64,000 nucleotides of DNA from Todiramphus chloris collaris. Taxonomy: Eukaryota > Chordata > Aves > Coraciiformes > Alcedinidae. A program made the position numbers and the translations under genes. The stretch's first letter is position 1. Each line of letters begins with the position of its first letter. The stretch covers positions 15,173,680 to 15,237,679 of the forward strand of contig JANVCC010000030.1 of NCBI GenBank assembly GCA_025345505.1, written 5' to 3'. The notes below the pieces were generated by a model. That model was not told where the DNA came from, did not search any database, and saw only the letters and a program-made list of their open reading frames with translations. This document shows, piece after piece, positions 18,384-30,800 of the stretch.

Positions 18384-21300
18384 TGACATGCTCCTCAAAC
18401 TATTTGCAAGCAGGTTAAGAATGAAGATTTTCACGTTTCTGGCTTCAGTGCACACATGGGGTAACAAACCCTGCACAAGGAGTAGGGCATTACTCACAGT
18501 AAGTGACTTGCAAAACCACTTCCCGGCAGGAAGGACCCTTCCCACATAAATCTCAAGCACACTGAGGCATTGCAGAACTAATCTGCAGAGCAAGCAGTGA
18601 GAAATCTGTTTGTGTTTACAGAGCCTTCAGTCTGACTGGTTGTGATAAACACTCTGAGCCAGACTTTGTCCTGTGTAAGCACTCCGTTCTGTCTAACATA
18701 CTCTGGTGACAGCCAAGTTGTGTGTGAAATGGTATTTTCAAAAAGGAAAAAATTCTAGAATAGGCAGTGTGGGCTCTCCTAGCAAAACCCAAAACCCCTT
18801 GAAGTGAGTTTTTAAAGCTTGGGTAAGAAATCCCTTGTAGGTGGGATTCTTCCCTCCATGCCAGCAGACAACAGCTGAGATCACAGGCAGGAGCTGGCAG
18901 CACATGGACTTCAGCGCACTACTCTCTAGAAAAAAAACTGACCTCTATCAGCTGATAGCTGGCCACTTGTCCCCTTCCCTCCAGCTGCAAACTTAAAACC
19001 ATGCTGCCAACACATGCTGGCCGTGCCATAGTGGTGGAAAAGACCCTGCACCCTGGACCATGAACTCAGCAGCTTCTCTGAAAGCTGTGTCTGGCTAGAA
19101 ATGGACTCTTTCTCTATTTTTAAGGATGCCAGCATAATTGGAAAGCTAAGTAAGAACTCTCCTTATAATTTGCACTGGAAGAAGAGGGATATCTTCAGCC
19201 CTCAGGAATCTGTGCAGCTGGGTACCCATGAGGGTTTTCCTTGGTCAGATAATCAGAGATGAGCCAGTGGCCCTCGGAGATGAGGAGCATGGGAGAAACA
19301 ATACACTTACAGACTAATGGCAACAAGCAGTACTGGATAGTAAAAGCTGGGAGGGTTTAAAGCCAGACAGGCTTTCCAGAGCAGAATTTTTCTCATGCAT
19401 GCCCTTCCTCCTGTTACAACATCCCTGTGGCAGCCCCAGTCATTACATACCTGGGAAAGTATCAGTCGAAGATTATCCTGCACTTTCTAAACTAATGAAA
19501 TGGAGCAGCTGGGAACAAGCAGTACATGACTACCCCTCCTCATGGGCCACCAGCAAGAGTCTCGTGGGCCACAGCCTGTTACACAAATAATGAGCTTTCA
19601 TCTGATATACTGATTGATAATAGAGAGGCAGGTAGTACCCTGCAGATAGTCTCAGAAATAGCTGGAGGAAAGAGGTGAATCTTGCTAAACCCACCGGCAG
19701 GGAGCAAGGGAGCTTTTTGCCCATGAAGGGAGGAAGGTCAAGGCTGGAATGCTTCAACCTGATTAAGGCTAAAGCTGATTGGATGCTTTTAGGGGAAAAA
19801 CAGAACAAAACAAACTTGGCAGGCAGTTAAAAGGGCTGGGAGGTGCATCATGTAAGCATGAGTCACGGGAGGAAGCAGACGGAGCACGCTCTCCAGCAGC
19901 AGAGATGTCACGGGAACATAACAATATTCTCTGTTTCCACAAATTCTTCCAGCCTTAGGAACCCAAAGGCATCTGATTTCATCCAGAAAGAAAGCAAACT
20001 TCTCTGTGATGAAAGACGTGAAGCAAAGTGATGACACAGAGATGGAATGGGTAACGTTTAGGAGAAGGTCACTGCACGGTACTTTTCCAGACAATCTTAC
20101 GGTGTCTTAGATCCCAACACAAGTATAATCCACAACACAGAGTCATCAGCACAGAAACAAACTTAACAGTGTTTATTCTGCACACTGCAGCACATCTCAG
20201 TCAAAAGACTTCCCATGAGAAAAGGATTTAATTCCAACAACGGTGACACACAACCTTCTCTCCCAGTAAGGGGATGAGAGTTACACTCTTGTGACTGAAC
20301 TACTACCACACAAGCAATAGTCAGTAACCTGGGGGTTATACATGACAGGCTGATGCCACCTATTGCCTACCAAAACAAGGCAAAGCAGCTTATTCTGGCA
20401 AACTGCTGGATATCAGTACTTCTGCCTGGAAAGGATTGAGACTGGATACAAAGTCAGCAGAGCTGTTACGTATTCTCTGTTTTCCAGATTCTGGATTTTT
20501 CCTGCTTTTATGTATCTTCCTTCTCTGAGATCTGTAAAGCACCAGCTTTACAGTTTAGATGTGAATTTTCTCTAGCATCCTGCCTCCCTGGACACTGCAA
20601 CTAGTCAAGTTGATAACATCAGATGCTGGGGCAGACTCCTAACCAAGCTGTCTTCTCGTTGTTATCTCTATAGAAATAATTACTAACACACCTAAGAAAA
20701 ACACAATAGAAAAATCTGAAACAAGCAGAAAAAGTCTTAGAGCAGAAACTCTCCTCCCTTTCCAGGGTTTAGCAATGGCTCAGCACCTTTTAAAAGAGTC
20801 AGATATGATGAGCTGTTGAATGCCCTTCAGGAGACAAGGTTTCCTGTGAAAATGCGTTATGCTTGTCTGCTGTTACTCAACATTGTCCAAACAGCTACAC
20901 GTGCCCCTATAAAACCCTTTTCTGAAAGTAGGCATGGATTACTCGTGACCATCCTGGAGCCAGGAAGCCATGCTGATTCAGGCATAAAATGATAGTCATT
21001 TTTCCAGCCCTTTCCTGATGTAAATAGTTTTGGCAAATGGTTTATCTAAGCCCTGTCCCAAGCCTGAAGACTGCCTCTCCTACTTCTCCCTTGAGCAATA
21101 GAAAGATCATCTCCTGAAGAAGGTACTGACTGACTCTGATAGTGATTATGGTCAGTTTATTAATACCAAAGCATTTGTTTGAAAAGCAGCCTGCATAGTC
21201 CTGATGGTGGGCAGCAAGCAGGACTGTGCTATCTGAGAAAGAGGTTATCTCTATCTGCCCCGAGCCATGATGAGACAGCAAAGGAAGAAGCAAATAAACC

Positions 21301-21621
21301 AGAAATCCCAACAAGAAAACAGACTCATAGCATATCTGTGCATCACCCCCTCACCCAAAACCCTTGACAGTCTTCAAGGAAATGGTTTTAATTACCATGT
21401 TTTTTCCAGACATCATGTTTCTGCAGTACGTTTTCCAGGGCTCAAGTCATAAACCAATGGATCACGACTCACAACAGCAGAATGCTTGGAAACCATCATG
21501 TAAGTGATGGACACTAGGGCACTGCAGACCTGATTTAATAAATCATGAGATCACCATTACAGGAAGAGGGAGAAAGTACAAAGAAAGTAGTGACAATATA
21601 CCCATAGTGCTGCAATATAAT

Positions 21622-21975
21622 CTCACAGAATCACAGCATCACAGAATGTTAAGGGTTGGAAGGAACCCCAAAAGATCATCTAGTCCAATCTCCCCACCAG
21701 AGCAGGACCACCTAGAGCAGGTCACACAGGAACACATACAGGCGGGTTTCAAATGTCTCCAGAGAAGGAAACTCCACAACCCCTCTAAGCAGCCTGTTCC
21801 AGAGCTCTGTGACCCTCCCAGTGAAAAAGTTTTTCCTTATGTTTCTGTGGAACCTCTTATGGTCCAGCTTGCACTTGTTGCCCCTTATCCTATCATTGGA
21901 CATAACAGAGCAGAGCCTGGCTCCATCCTCCTGACACTCGCCCTTTACATATTTATAAACATTAATGAGGTCAGT
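21622..21975 (-). mobile_element. 5'-truncated CR1 LINE, 3' end of ORF2 plus 3' UTR
   Basis: Read on the minus strand the segment starts near CTGACCTCATTAATG and ends with ATTCTGTG-type octamer repeats (CATTCTGTGATGCTGTGATT), the hallmark of CR1 3' ends. In between it encodes the C-terminal tail of the CR1 reverse transcriptase protein (pieces such as [25 protein letters not shown] and [11 protein letters not shown]) ending in a stop near 21712. It also has the familiar 3' motif TTGGACTAGATGATC. It is only about 350 bp, so it is a dead 5'-truncated insertion. The good preservation of the reading frame suggests a moderately young copy. It has the same orientation as P3H2 within intron 1. Confidence 0.92.
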
Positions 21976-23219
21976 CAATCTGGAAAGCAAAGGAAAGGTC
22001 CTGCAAGGGTCACTACCTGTACGGGCTGCCAAGCTAGTTCAAACCAAAGTTTCATGTATCCTGGAAGCCTTCCCCCAGCAGTGGCCAGGGGTGGACACCT
22101 GTGGGCAGAGTGTAAGGACACGGCAGGTACACAGTGACCCTTGCACACAGGACATCAGCAGTGAAAGCAGCAGCTTACAGGCTCTGTGAATTGTGATTTG
22201 GCTCTGGACCACTGCTGGACCTATCCTCCGGGGAGCTGTGTAATCCTTTCTGGAACACATTTACACAAGCTGCAACAAATAATGGATTTAGGAGATTTAA
22301 GACATCAGTACATTGTTTTCAGCAGAGTAGGTGTGTGGCTGAGAAAGAGCTACTGCAAGGCTATATTAAGAGTTTTCAGAAGATGTGAGGCTTGCTGCAA
22401 AATACACCTGCACACATGTTTACACACCTGGAAGGCAAAAGCCATTGCAGCAGCGTGGTAAACTTCCTCAGGTTCCTTCAACAATACGTACACTAGAACT
22501 CAAACCCATCTGAGTAAGACAGGGATGAGCTTTCCCACAAAAATGAATCTCCTGAAACGAAGTCAGACAAAATACGTCAGGGTGGATGTAATCCACCTCC
22601 AGGATACTAAGGGCACATCAGATATTAAGGGTGCTCTCTTAGTGGACAGGATGAGTATGCTGACATGGGATGGACTGTGCTGATTTCACACAGTAGCAAC
22701 TGCCAGATGCGCTCTCAGTAAAATCTGACTCTGAAAATTCTGGAAGAGAGGTCCTCTTTCTTAAGAGCTTTTGACTGATGAAGATGAGATTGATGGAATG
22801 AAAGCATGTTGAAGAATCCACGTTCATGCACTTCCACCTTCACTTTATGTGGCACTACTGAAGAAACATGTATTTCATTGGGAGAGGATGTAATTCTACC
22901 CTTGCAAATGTGACTCTTACCCAAAGCTCCTCAAGCTTTGATGAGCACTGCTACTAATTTGAGAGAGGAATTGATGGCTTTGAGAGAAGAGTAACACCAT
23001 CCACCAGGGTGACATCTGTGACAGCCCAGGGACACTTTGCAGAGAAGTGTATGCTGCTGCTCAGGCTCTTGGTGTGACTCCAGCATCTCCTGTGGAGTTA
23101 CATCAGGGTGAATTTGGCTCATGCTTCAGCGAGTGAGGCCACATACCACTTGGACAATTGCCTCCATACATGAGACACACCACAAGTCTCAGCTGGATTT
23201 GCTGCTTCTGAAATGAAAA

Positions 23220-23920
23220 CACTTACGCTCGCTTTCCCCAGCCATAGCTTGGTAATCATTACTAAACACTTATCAAGTAGACGGCTTTCATTTCCTGAAA
23301 GCCTGGACCTAATTACACCAGGAAACGCTCCACTTTTTCTTCAGACACTGAAAAAGGCTGGTTTCTGAGCCCTCCTCCTAGAAAGCCAAACTTTGCTCTG
23401 ATTAATAGAAGGTAGGGGAGGGGAAAAAATGCAACCAAATCTCAAAAGGCAAACTGCAGTGACTAATCATAGAGATGTCCTGGCTTCGCTCTGTATCCTT
23501 AATAACAACGATAAATTGTCACAGCTATTTCATCTCCTCTCCCTCCCTTATTACTCTTAGCAGAGCCCTGCGAGGCCCCTGCAAAGAGGTATCGTTTTCC
23601 ACAGCTTGCAGGTAAAGAGCCCAATGTCTCACAGCAAATCAGAACCAGATCTCAGAGCCGCCAGCTCCTAACGCCATTCCTTGAAGGGCTGAATCAAGCA
23701 CCCTCGGCTCCGTTTCTTTATCGGGACATTTGATCCAGTGGTGGGATGAAGGAGCCTTTGCCAAATGTGCTGCACATCAAACCCCTCCTTTGTGCCACGG
23801 GGCCAGCTGGGATGTCGAGTTACAATCGCTTGCTTGTAATAGAGCTCAGAATATCACCATCAAATCAAACTGTTGGTTAATTAGTGTATTAAAAAGCCCC
23901 TACGAACGCACAGTAATGGA
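23220..23920. promoter_or_regulatory. Candidate regulatory block in intron 1
   Basis: A repeat-free stretch dense in homeodomain-like TAAT/ATTA cores, for example GTAATCATTACTAA, CCTAATTACACC, GATTAATAG and CTAATCATAG. TTGGTTAATTAG follows near 23872. This is composition only. No conservation data are available here. Confidence 0.2.
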
Positions 23921-26900
23921 GTTGTAATGCCAGCAGCATCAAGTTGCAAGATCTGCTACTGCAGCAGCATCAGTTTTACTCTGTGAGCTGCCCAGGAGCT
24001 GCTGCCTGTCCCAGTGGGCAGCCAAGCAGTGGCTGTGGGTGATGCATCTGATGGGAGTGGCCTACAGCAAACCTGCTTGGGGAAGAGAGGCGAGGAAGAC
24101 TTGTGCTTAGCACAAGTTGTGCTTCCTCTGACTGAGGTAGCCAGGCAGTCTCACTAATCCTATTATCCTGGCTTGGGAAAGAGCCTACAAAAAGGTAGAG
24201 GAGAGCTTTGGGCCCTCTCAGTGCTGCAGTTTTCCCTTTGCAAGAGCTGGTGAAACAGCATGGGTGGGATGTGTCAACTCCTAGTTTGGCCAGTGCATGT
24301 GTGGCCAAAGGCATGACCCAGGACGAAATGGGCACGTGTCTCTCCTTCAGAGCAACCAAGAGATGCACCTTCGGCATATCCCACATTTATTACTCTGGGT
24401 TGCTCTCTACCTTCACTTTCTTCTTCCTCCCAGACAAAGGCTGGACATAAGACACAGATCTATTACCCTGGGTAAGAGCAGTCCATGGACTGTACTTCTG
24501 GAGACTGATATAATCCAGAAAGGAGGCCAGAGCATCAGAGACAGCACTTCACATTGATCAATTCAACGTTGGTAACCAAGCACTAATCTGGAAATACCGA
24601 AGAGCCTCAATGAAACAGAGACGAGTGTTTTCACACCACCATCCAGCTTATCTATAAGGCACAGTACATAATGCACATGTCTTGGAGATTGCAAGCCTTG
24701 CCTACATTTCCTTGGCATTCTTGCCTGGACTTTCCCTGCAAATCCTGGACACCGGGGAAGTGCTGCAGGTTCTGGGGGCGTTAGCAAAGCACCTCTTACT
24801 CCTGACATGTATTAAGTCCTGACCCTGCAGCTCTGCGGTGCTTTGTAGCAGCTTCTGTGGCCCTTCAGGCAGGTCTTCCCATTTCATCCTGGCAGACAGC
24901 ACTTTTGGGAGCCCAGCGCTTTGCAGAGGGGGAAGAGCTCCATCCCTGGGTAGGGAGGTTGCTGACCCCCAATGCCATATCCCACACGGGCTGCTACTCG
25001 GGCACAGGGACATCTGCAACAGCTGTTTGAAGAACAGGACTTCAAAGAGGAGACGTGCTCACTGCTAGAACAAACACAGGGACAAAATACACAGATATCT
25101 ACTTCTGAGCAGATAAAAGCTTGGTCTGCACAGTACTGGGGACGGATACAGATAGAGTCAGTCTGGATGCCAGCCACAATCTGGACAAACTTAAACACAT
25201 ACAATGTTCACCTCCAACTTCTGACACCCTCATGGCCCTACTCACTGGAAACCCTGTAGAGACACACTCCTCCACAACCTTCCTCACATCAGAGACTTAA
25301 AAGCATCTGTGGTGGTGGACGATCTTCACTGGTCTCCTATCCAAGCACTGTCTCCTCAGTTCCTCAGCTCTCACCGACACCAGGAAGCAACATCCTAAAG
25401 GACATATGTATCTCTCGTAGACAACACGGGTGTTTACTCCATTACTGCTTGCTTTGTGCCTGAGACAAGGAAAGCAGCTGCTTGGTGTGGCTCCAGCAAA
25501 GGATCACAGGCCCTCCAGGGAGGGAGCCAGGCCAGCGACTGTGGGATGAAGAGCTGATGAGCAGGCAACGGGACTCAAACACGGGGCAGCAGCACAGACA
25601 GGCGGCAGTGCCTCTGGCAGGGATGCTGGCAGGGAGCTGCCTGAGGCACAGGCTGATGTTACTCACAGCACCAACATGTTCTGCTGGCTGCAGCCTCACC
25701 ACTGATGGCACTGAGAGACGTTACCTGCTGTCTGGGGCAAAACGGTTTTCTAGTATGCAAAAAATGAGAAGCTGTCTGCCCTCGCTGAGGACACGGCTGA
25801 AGTCATGCTCCTGCTAGAAGCCAGTGCTTTCCAAGCACTTCCAAGGGCAGGATGGGTTTCTGCTTTTAGTTCCTGGCTCTGACTTACTGGGAATTCTTCT
25901 ACCGCCATGACTCAGTTTCCCTATTAAACAGGAGCACAAATCTTTTGGCCCTGGCTGCTGGGAGGCTGAATGACAGCATTTAAATACCTCAGATGACATT
26001 TCAGGACGTAAAACATTGCAAGATTTTTCTGTTGATCTTAAAATTATGCACCGGTCTCCTGTAAGAGCTCACTCAATCCTTATAAGTGGTTCTTTGTCAC
26101 TGTTCCCATCCACACCCTGGTTCCTCTTTGAAAGGCAAATACCATAAAAGGCTGTTTATAGAGACTGGGATCTAGAAAGAAGTCAAATAGGGTCAGGCTC
26201 ACTATGGCTTTGCTGCCCTGAGCTGTGGCCAGGGAGGGGTGGCTTCCCACTCCCACTCCCCCCCCGTGATCCACAGGGAACAGCAGCTCGTCTGTCTGAG
26301 GAGCCTCCGATGTGGGTGGGTGTCTCCTTCCCCTTTGCAAAGAAACGTTTCATCTCCAGTGGAAACAGCTAAGACGGAAAAGGTGGATGATGCCAAGATC
26401 AAGCAAGAGAATTAGGAAAATAGCAGAAGTCCCTAATCAATCATCCTTGGACAGTGAGGGGTTTATGTGCACAAAGACCTCACTTAAATTCTTTTTTGCA
26501 TTTATCCACAGGAAAGAAAAAAAAAAAATCTGTCAGCTGACGAAACTGCCAGATGTTGATTCACCCCCGCTTTCTGCAAATGCTTCCATTCTGTTGAAAA
26601 ACCAATTTGCAAACTCAGGAACCCTCAAAAAAGAACTTATTTTCTTTTTAGAAAATAAAACCTGCAGGCAGCTCCAATGACATCACATGATGTGGATGAA
26701 GGCAGAGGAACTCTGCCATCTCACAGACTTCATGCTGCTAACTTTTCCCTGGCCTGGAGCAGCAGAACCAAACTGGTCTCTCACTGTCTGGCACCAAGTC
26801 TGGGTTTTCCCTGGCACGGGGAAGAGAATGCTTAAAGAAACAGATATGTCAGTCCAGGGACTTTTAAAAGAAAATATGGCCAATTATAATAATAAACCTT

Positions 26901-27774
26901 ATTGGTAAGGATCCTAATCATCAACTGGTTCACAAAGGTCCTTTAACTTGGTTAAAGATGATCCGTGGGCCACAACTGAGAAGGGCAGAGACTAAAATAG
27001 AAGCCACAGAAGGCAGCGAGGTAGCCAAGATGCAATGGCATCCTACGGGACTTGCCCCAAGCACCTGAGTGGAAATCAGGAGCCCTGAGAATTCCTATCA
27101 CAACCAGTGAGGAGGATCTGCATTTTGCATCTCAGTCCAAAGACAGCATCTCCAGTACAGCTGCCCCTTAGAAAGATCTCAGGCGTTATTCCAGTACTAA
27201 CATTAAAAAGACAGCACTAGGGATATCATCTATAACTTCATATTTCATCTCTCACAAGATCCAAAACACACTTGCTCGGCCCGAGTAATCCACAAAACCT
27301 AGAACCTAATCAGCAGGTATGGCTGTCCAGAAAAACTAAGCCTATGTTCTGGTTGCAGCAGGCAAGGGTACACCACAGCCCAGGCAGTGGTTAGTGGGTG
27401 TACCAGACCCTGCACACCACCACGCACGCTGACAGCATCTCAGAGCATCCCGCGCTGCACATTTCTGTTCTAAACACAGCTTTACAGCCAGCTACCGATG
27501 GATTAAATACAAGGGGAAGACCAAAGTCACAAGTCTATAGTCTCATGTACTTGAGGCGCTTGGCATGTGCACCTAACCGTAATATTGTGTTTAATTTGGG
27601 GGTTTTGTTTTAAATAGAATCACTTTGCACTTACTCTTGACAAAGTCCTTCTATCTGATTTAGTGCACAACAGCTGTTCATTTTAAGAAGCTGCTGGAAA
27701 AACGTTCATCTGCTCCAGCCCAGAACTACTGTTAAAAATGCAGAGCATACTTCTAAAATTAAAAATAAAATACA

Positions 27775-27824
27775 TTAAAAAAAAAAAGAGAGAGAGAGAA
27801 AGGAAAAAAAAAAAAAAAAAAAAG
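27775..27824 (+). repeat. A-rich and (GA)n tract
   Basis: An A run, then about six GA units, then an A run of about 20, forming one purine tract in intron 1. Confidence 0.9.
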
Positions 27825-30800
27825 AATATATGCTTTAAACAATACAAATATGAAGAACTTTTGTCAAATGTGTTCTGGTCATTGCTGGGGCTAATTCAAA
27901 ACATAAATCACTGCAGGTGTAACTTCACTGGAAACACGTGGCTTTCCATACAAAATAAATCTGGGCCATAGAACAAAATCCACGTGACCTAAACAATAAC
28001 TTGGTTGGCAAGCACAGGCACAGGCAGACTTGCGTGGCTAGCACCAGGGCCACATTCAGCCCTCTGGGTTATTATTTACAGATGCTTCCTATGACAACAA
28101 CATCCCTCCCCTCCCTCTCCTCGGGAGTGGTTCCCCAGCGCAGGATGCTCCTGAGCCTCCCCCCGTGCTGGGAAGCATGGCTCACTGAGCTGAAGCCATC
28201 CTACAAGCCAACGAAGCAGGCAACAGGGCACAGGTCTCATCATTGCATCGCAAAGCCCAGCAAAGCGTGGCAAGGTAGGGCTCAGCCCGGAGCCTGGCTG
28301 GGGGCTCTGGGCTGTACTCAGAAGCCCTCGAGGTCTGTCAGAGCACGCTCAGCTCACGCTGCTGGGCTGTGACACGGGCGCACGCAGCAGATACATCCCA
28401 GGAATAACACAAATATTAAAAAAAAACCCTACAACTGTTTTGCAGTGACAGCAGCAGAAAGCTCTCTGGCTGCCAGACCACAAACAAGCTGGAGGTATTT
28501 CCCTCCCTCATCCTACTTGGTATGAGACCTAAGCCAAGCTCCTTCTTTAGCAGCTCTCCAAAGGGTTTGCCACGAGACTGTCCATCTGTCTGATGCTCAG
28601 TTGCACATAGACCTGCCCTTGTACTTGCAAGGTCAAAAGGCTCTGATTTACGAGGCAGTGGTGGCAGCAAAAGCATTGTCTTGTGATAGGTCAGGAGGGA
28701 CAGCACTGACCTCCAACTTTCCAGCAGCTCTGGGATGGATTTTACACTAGACCAAAACCAGCAGTAGCAGCTTTTGACTCCCCTAGAAAAAACAGTTACT
28801 TTGAGCGAAGCACCAGGAAGGGCCAGAGGCTCAGCTGAGCTTCTCAACAGCTGTGCACCATGGTTTGCACGGGCATGCAGGCAGGACAGGGTCAGCTTCT
28901 CACTGCAGCTCAAGATTCAAACTCTCCTTAAGGCTTGGGCTGAAGGCTGCCCACTGTGCCTGGACCCTTCAAACCAAGTATGCAAGGCAATTGATGTATC
29001 CTAGTTGCCTGCCGTATCACATGCTTTTCTCCAGTGCCCAACAGGTCATCTGGCTTATAAGCACTTCTGATCCCAGACTATGCAGGGAAAGAGGTCAGAC
29101 TTACATGCCCATTGGGTGCACAGAAGAATAGTCCTCCTCATCAGTGCACCCTGGAAGAATTGGTACTTATGTATCTGACGACAGTGGTCCAAAGGAGACA
29201 GCTCAGAGCAGGGCCCTCTGTGGCAACTCGTCAGTGTGGCCCCAAACACCTACCAGAAGATGGACCACTCCTTTTCCCATGCCTATAGTCAACTAAGGGC
29301 TTTAAGATACCCTCAGCCCAGAGAGTTCATGAACAAGGTTAAGGGAAGGTGCCAGTGACCAAGTCTGGAAGAGGAGGACATCAAGGATGAGATGGATACA
29401 ATAAAGCTCTGCTTTTGGAAACCAGATGGGCCCAAATCATGCAAAAAGACTTTTATGATCCCTCAAGCAGGAAATAAGTGATGACATGCTGTCATGTTGC
29501 TGTGTCAACAGCTGACACATTGCAGCAGGATAATTTCACGGACACCCACGTTATTTAAAAGCTTGCTTTGAAATTGCAGCGCTAAGGCAGAGGAGCTTCA
29601 AGCTTTGCAGAGCAAAGTCTCTACAGAAGACCCACTGCTGCAAGAGACCTCAGTCCCTCAGTAACCAGTTTTCAGAGAAGCCACAGCCAGCCCTGCCATC
29701 CACAGAAGGCATCTGAGGCTCGCCACAGATGGCTGCTGATACAAGACCAAAGCACCAGCCTCCCTTCCCTTTCCCTCTCCAAAAAAACTGTACTCTGACC
29801 CAAAATGTGTTCAAAGGGTTCATTGTTGTCTGGCTGGCACACGTGATGCTTGAAGCTAGCCTGGAAGTCCTCAACATTGTGGGCAAAGTTCTGCATGTTT
29901 CAAGTAGGCTACAGCACTTCTATGAGTTGCCTTTATCCTTAAGAGGGTTGGGGTTTTTTTTGTTTGCTTTTAAGATTAGGCACCAAACGCAAAACATTCC
30001 TCCCTCCTACTGCTCTCCCCCTCTTTCTTATCACTAGCAGCCACTGGCATTTTCACCAACAACATTGCCAGGCTGTTTTTCTAAGGGTCTGCATATTTAC
30101 TTTCTCTGCTTTATTTCAGCAGTGGGATAAGGGAGCCAAATCCTTGAGAACTGGCCCACAGGGTCCTGCCAGGGTGGAAACCAGGAGAGATATCTCCAGG
30201 AAACCTTGGATTTCATAGTGCTGCCAACTGGAACTGCGTTTCTGCTCCCAGCAGTGGGTTCAGCACAAGGCACATACTCAGACATCAACAGAAAGAAAAA
30301 AAATAAACCAAACATGCTCCTGATGAGCCTTATGGAAAGGCTACTCCTATTCAGCACAAATTCTGCAAAACCCATTCAATCTCTAAGGAACATCTTCATT
30401 TACAGTCTGGTTTCCAGTTCATGATGTTAGATGCATCTCCCATGTGGTTTTGCTTTTCAGAGTGATCCTGCCTTTGGTAGAAGGTTGCTGAAGCTATCAT
30501 GTGAGCACAAACACCCCCTCCCTGGAGAACAACACGTTAGGAAATGGTCTGGGCTCATATATCAGCATATATCAGAGTAAGTGTTTCTGGTCATGAGCAT
30601 ATTCATTTACTCACACTATAGCAAAGCCTCTTCCCTGCTCCAGGTTCGTGCCTCCATCCCCTGCAGCGAGTGGGCACACCAAAGCATCACCAGCAGATCT
30701 GCCCTAACCAGCTGCAGCACTGCTGGCCAAAGCAGGAGGCAGGATCCTGGGCCACGGCCGTGACTCACTCTCCCAGCTCTGCCAAAGAAGTAGTTTTGGA

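Larger units (their letters stand above)
11020..21621 (-). other. P3H2 intron 1, 3'-proximal part
   Basis: Continuous non-coding sequence ending at the TTACAG acceptor of exon 2. Only an (ACC)n and a CT tract were recognised. ORFs here, including a 188-codon minus-strand one at 12645-13211, lack protein-like character or splice context. Confidence 0.8.

Noticed and set aside
21607..22137. 176-codon plus-strand ORF
   Set aside because: Most of it is the antisense of the CR1 LINE 3' end at 21622-21975; the reverse strand encodes the recognisable transposon protein tail.
29672..29896. Minus-strand peptide with an exon-like stretch (NFAHNVEDFQASFKHH)
   Set aside because: No plausible acceptor/donor pair around it and no match that I recognise; probably chance.
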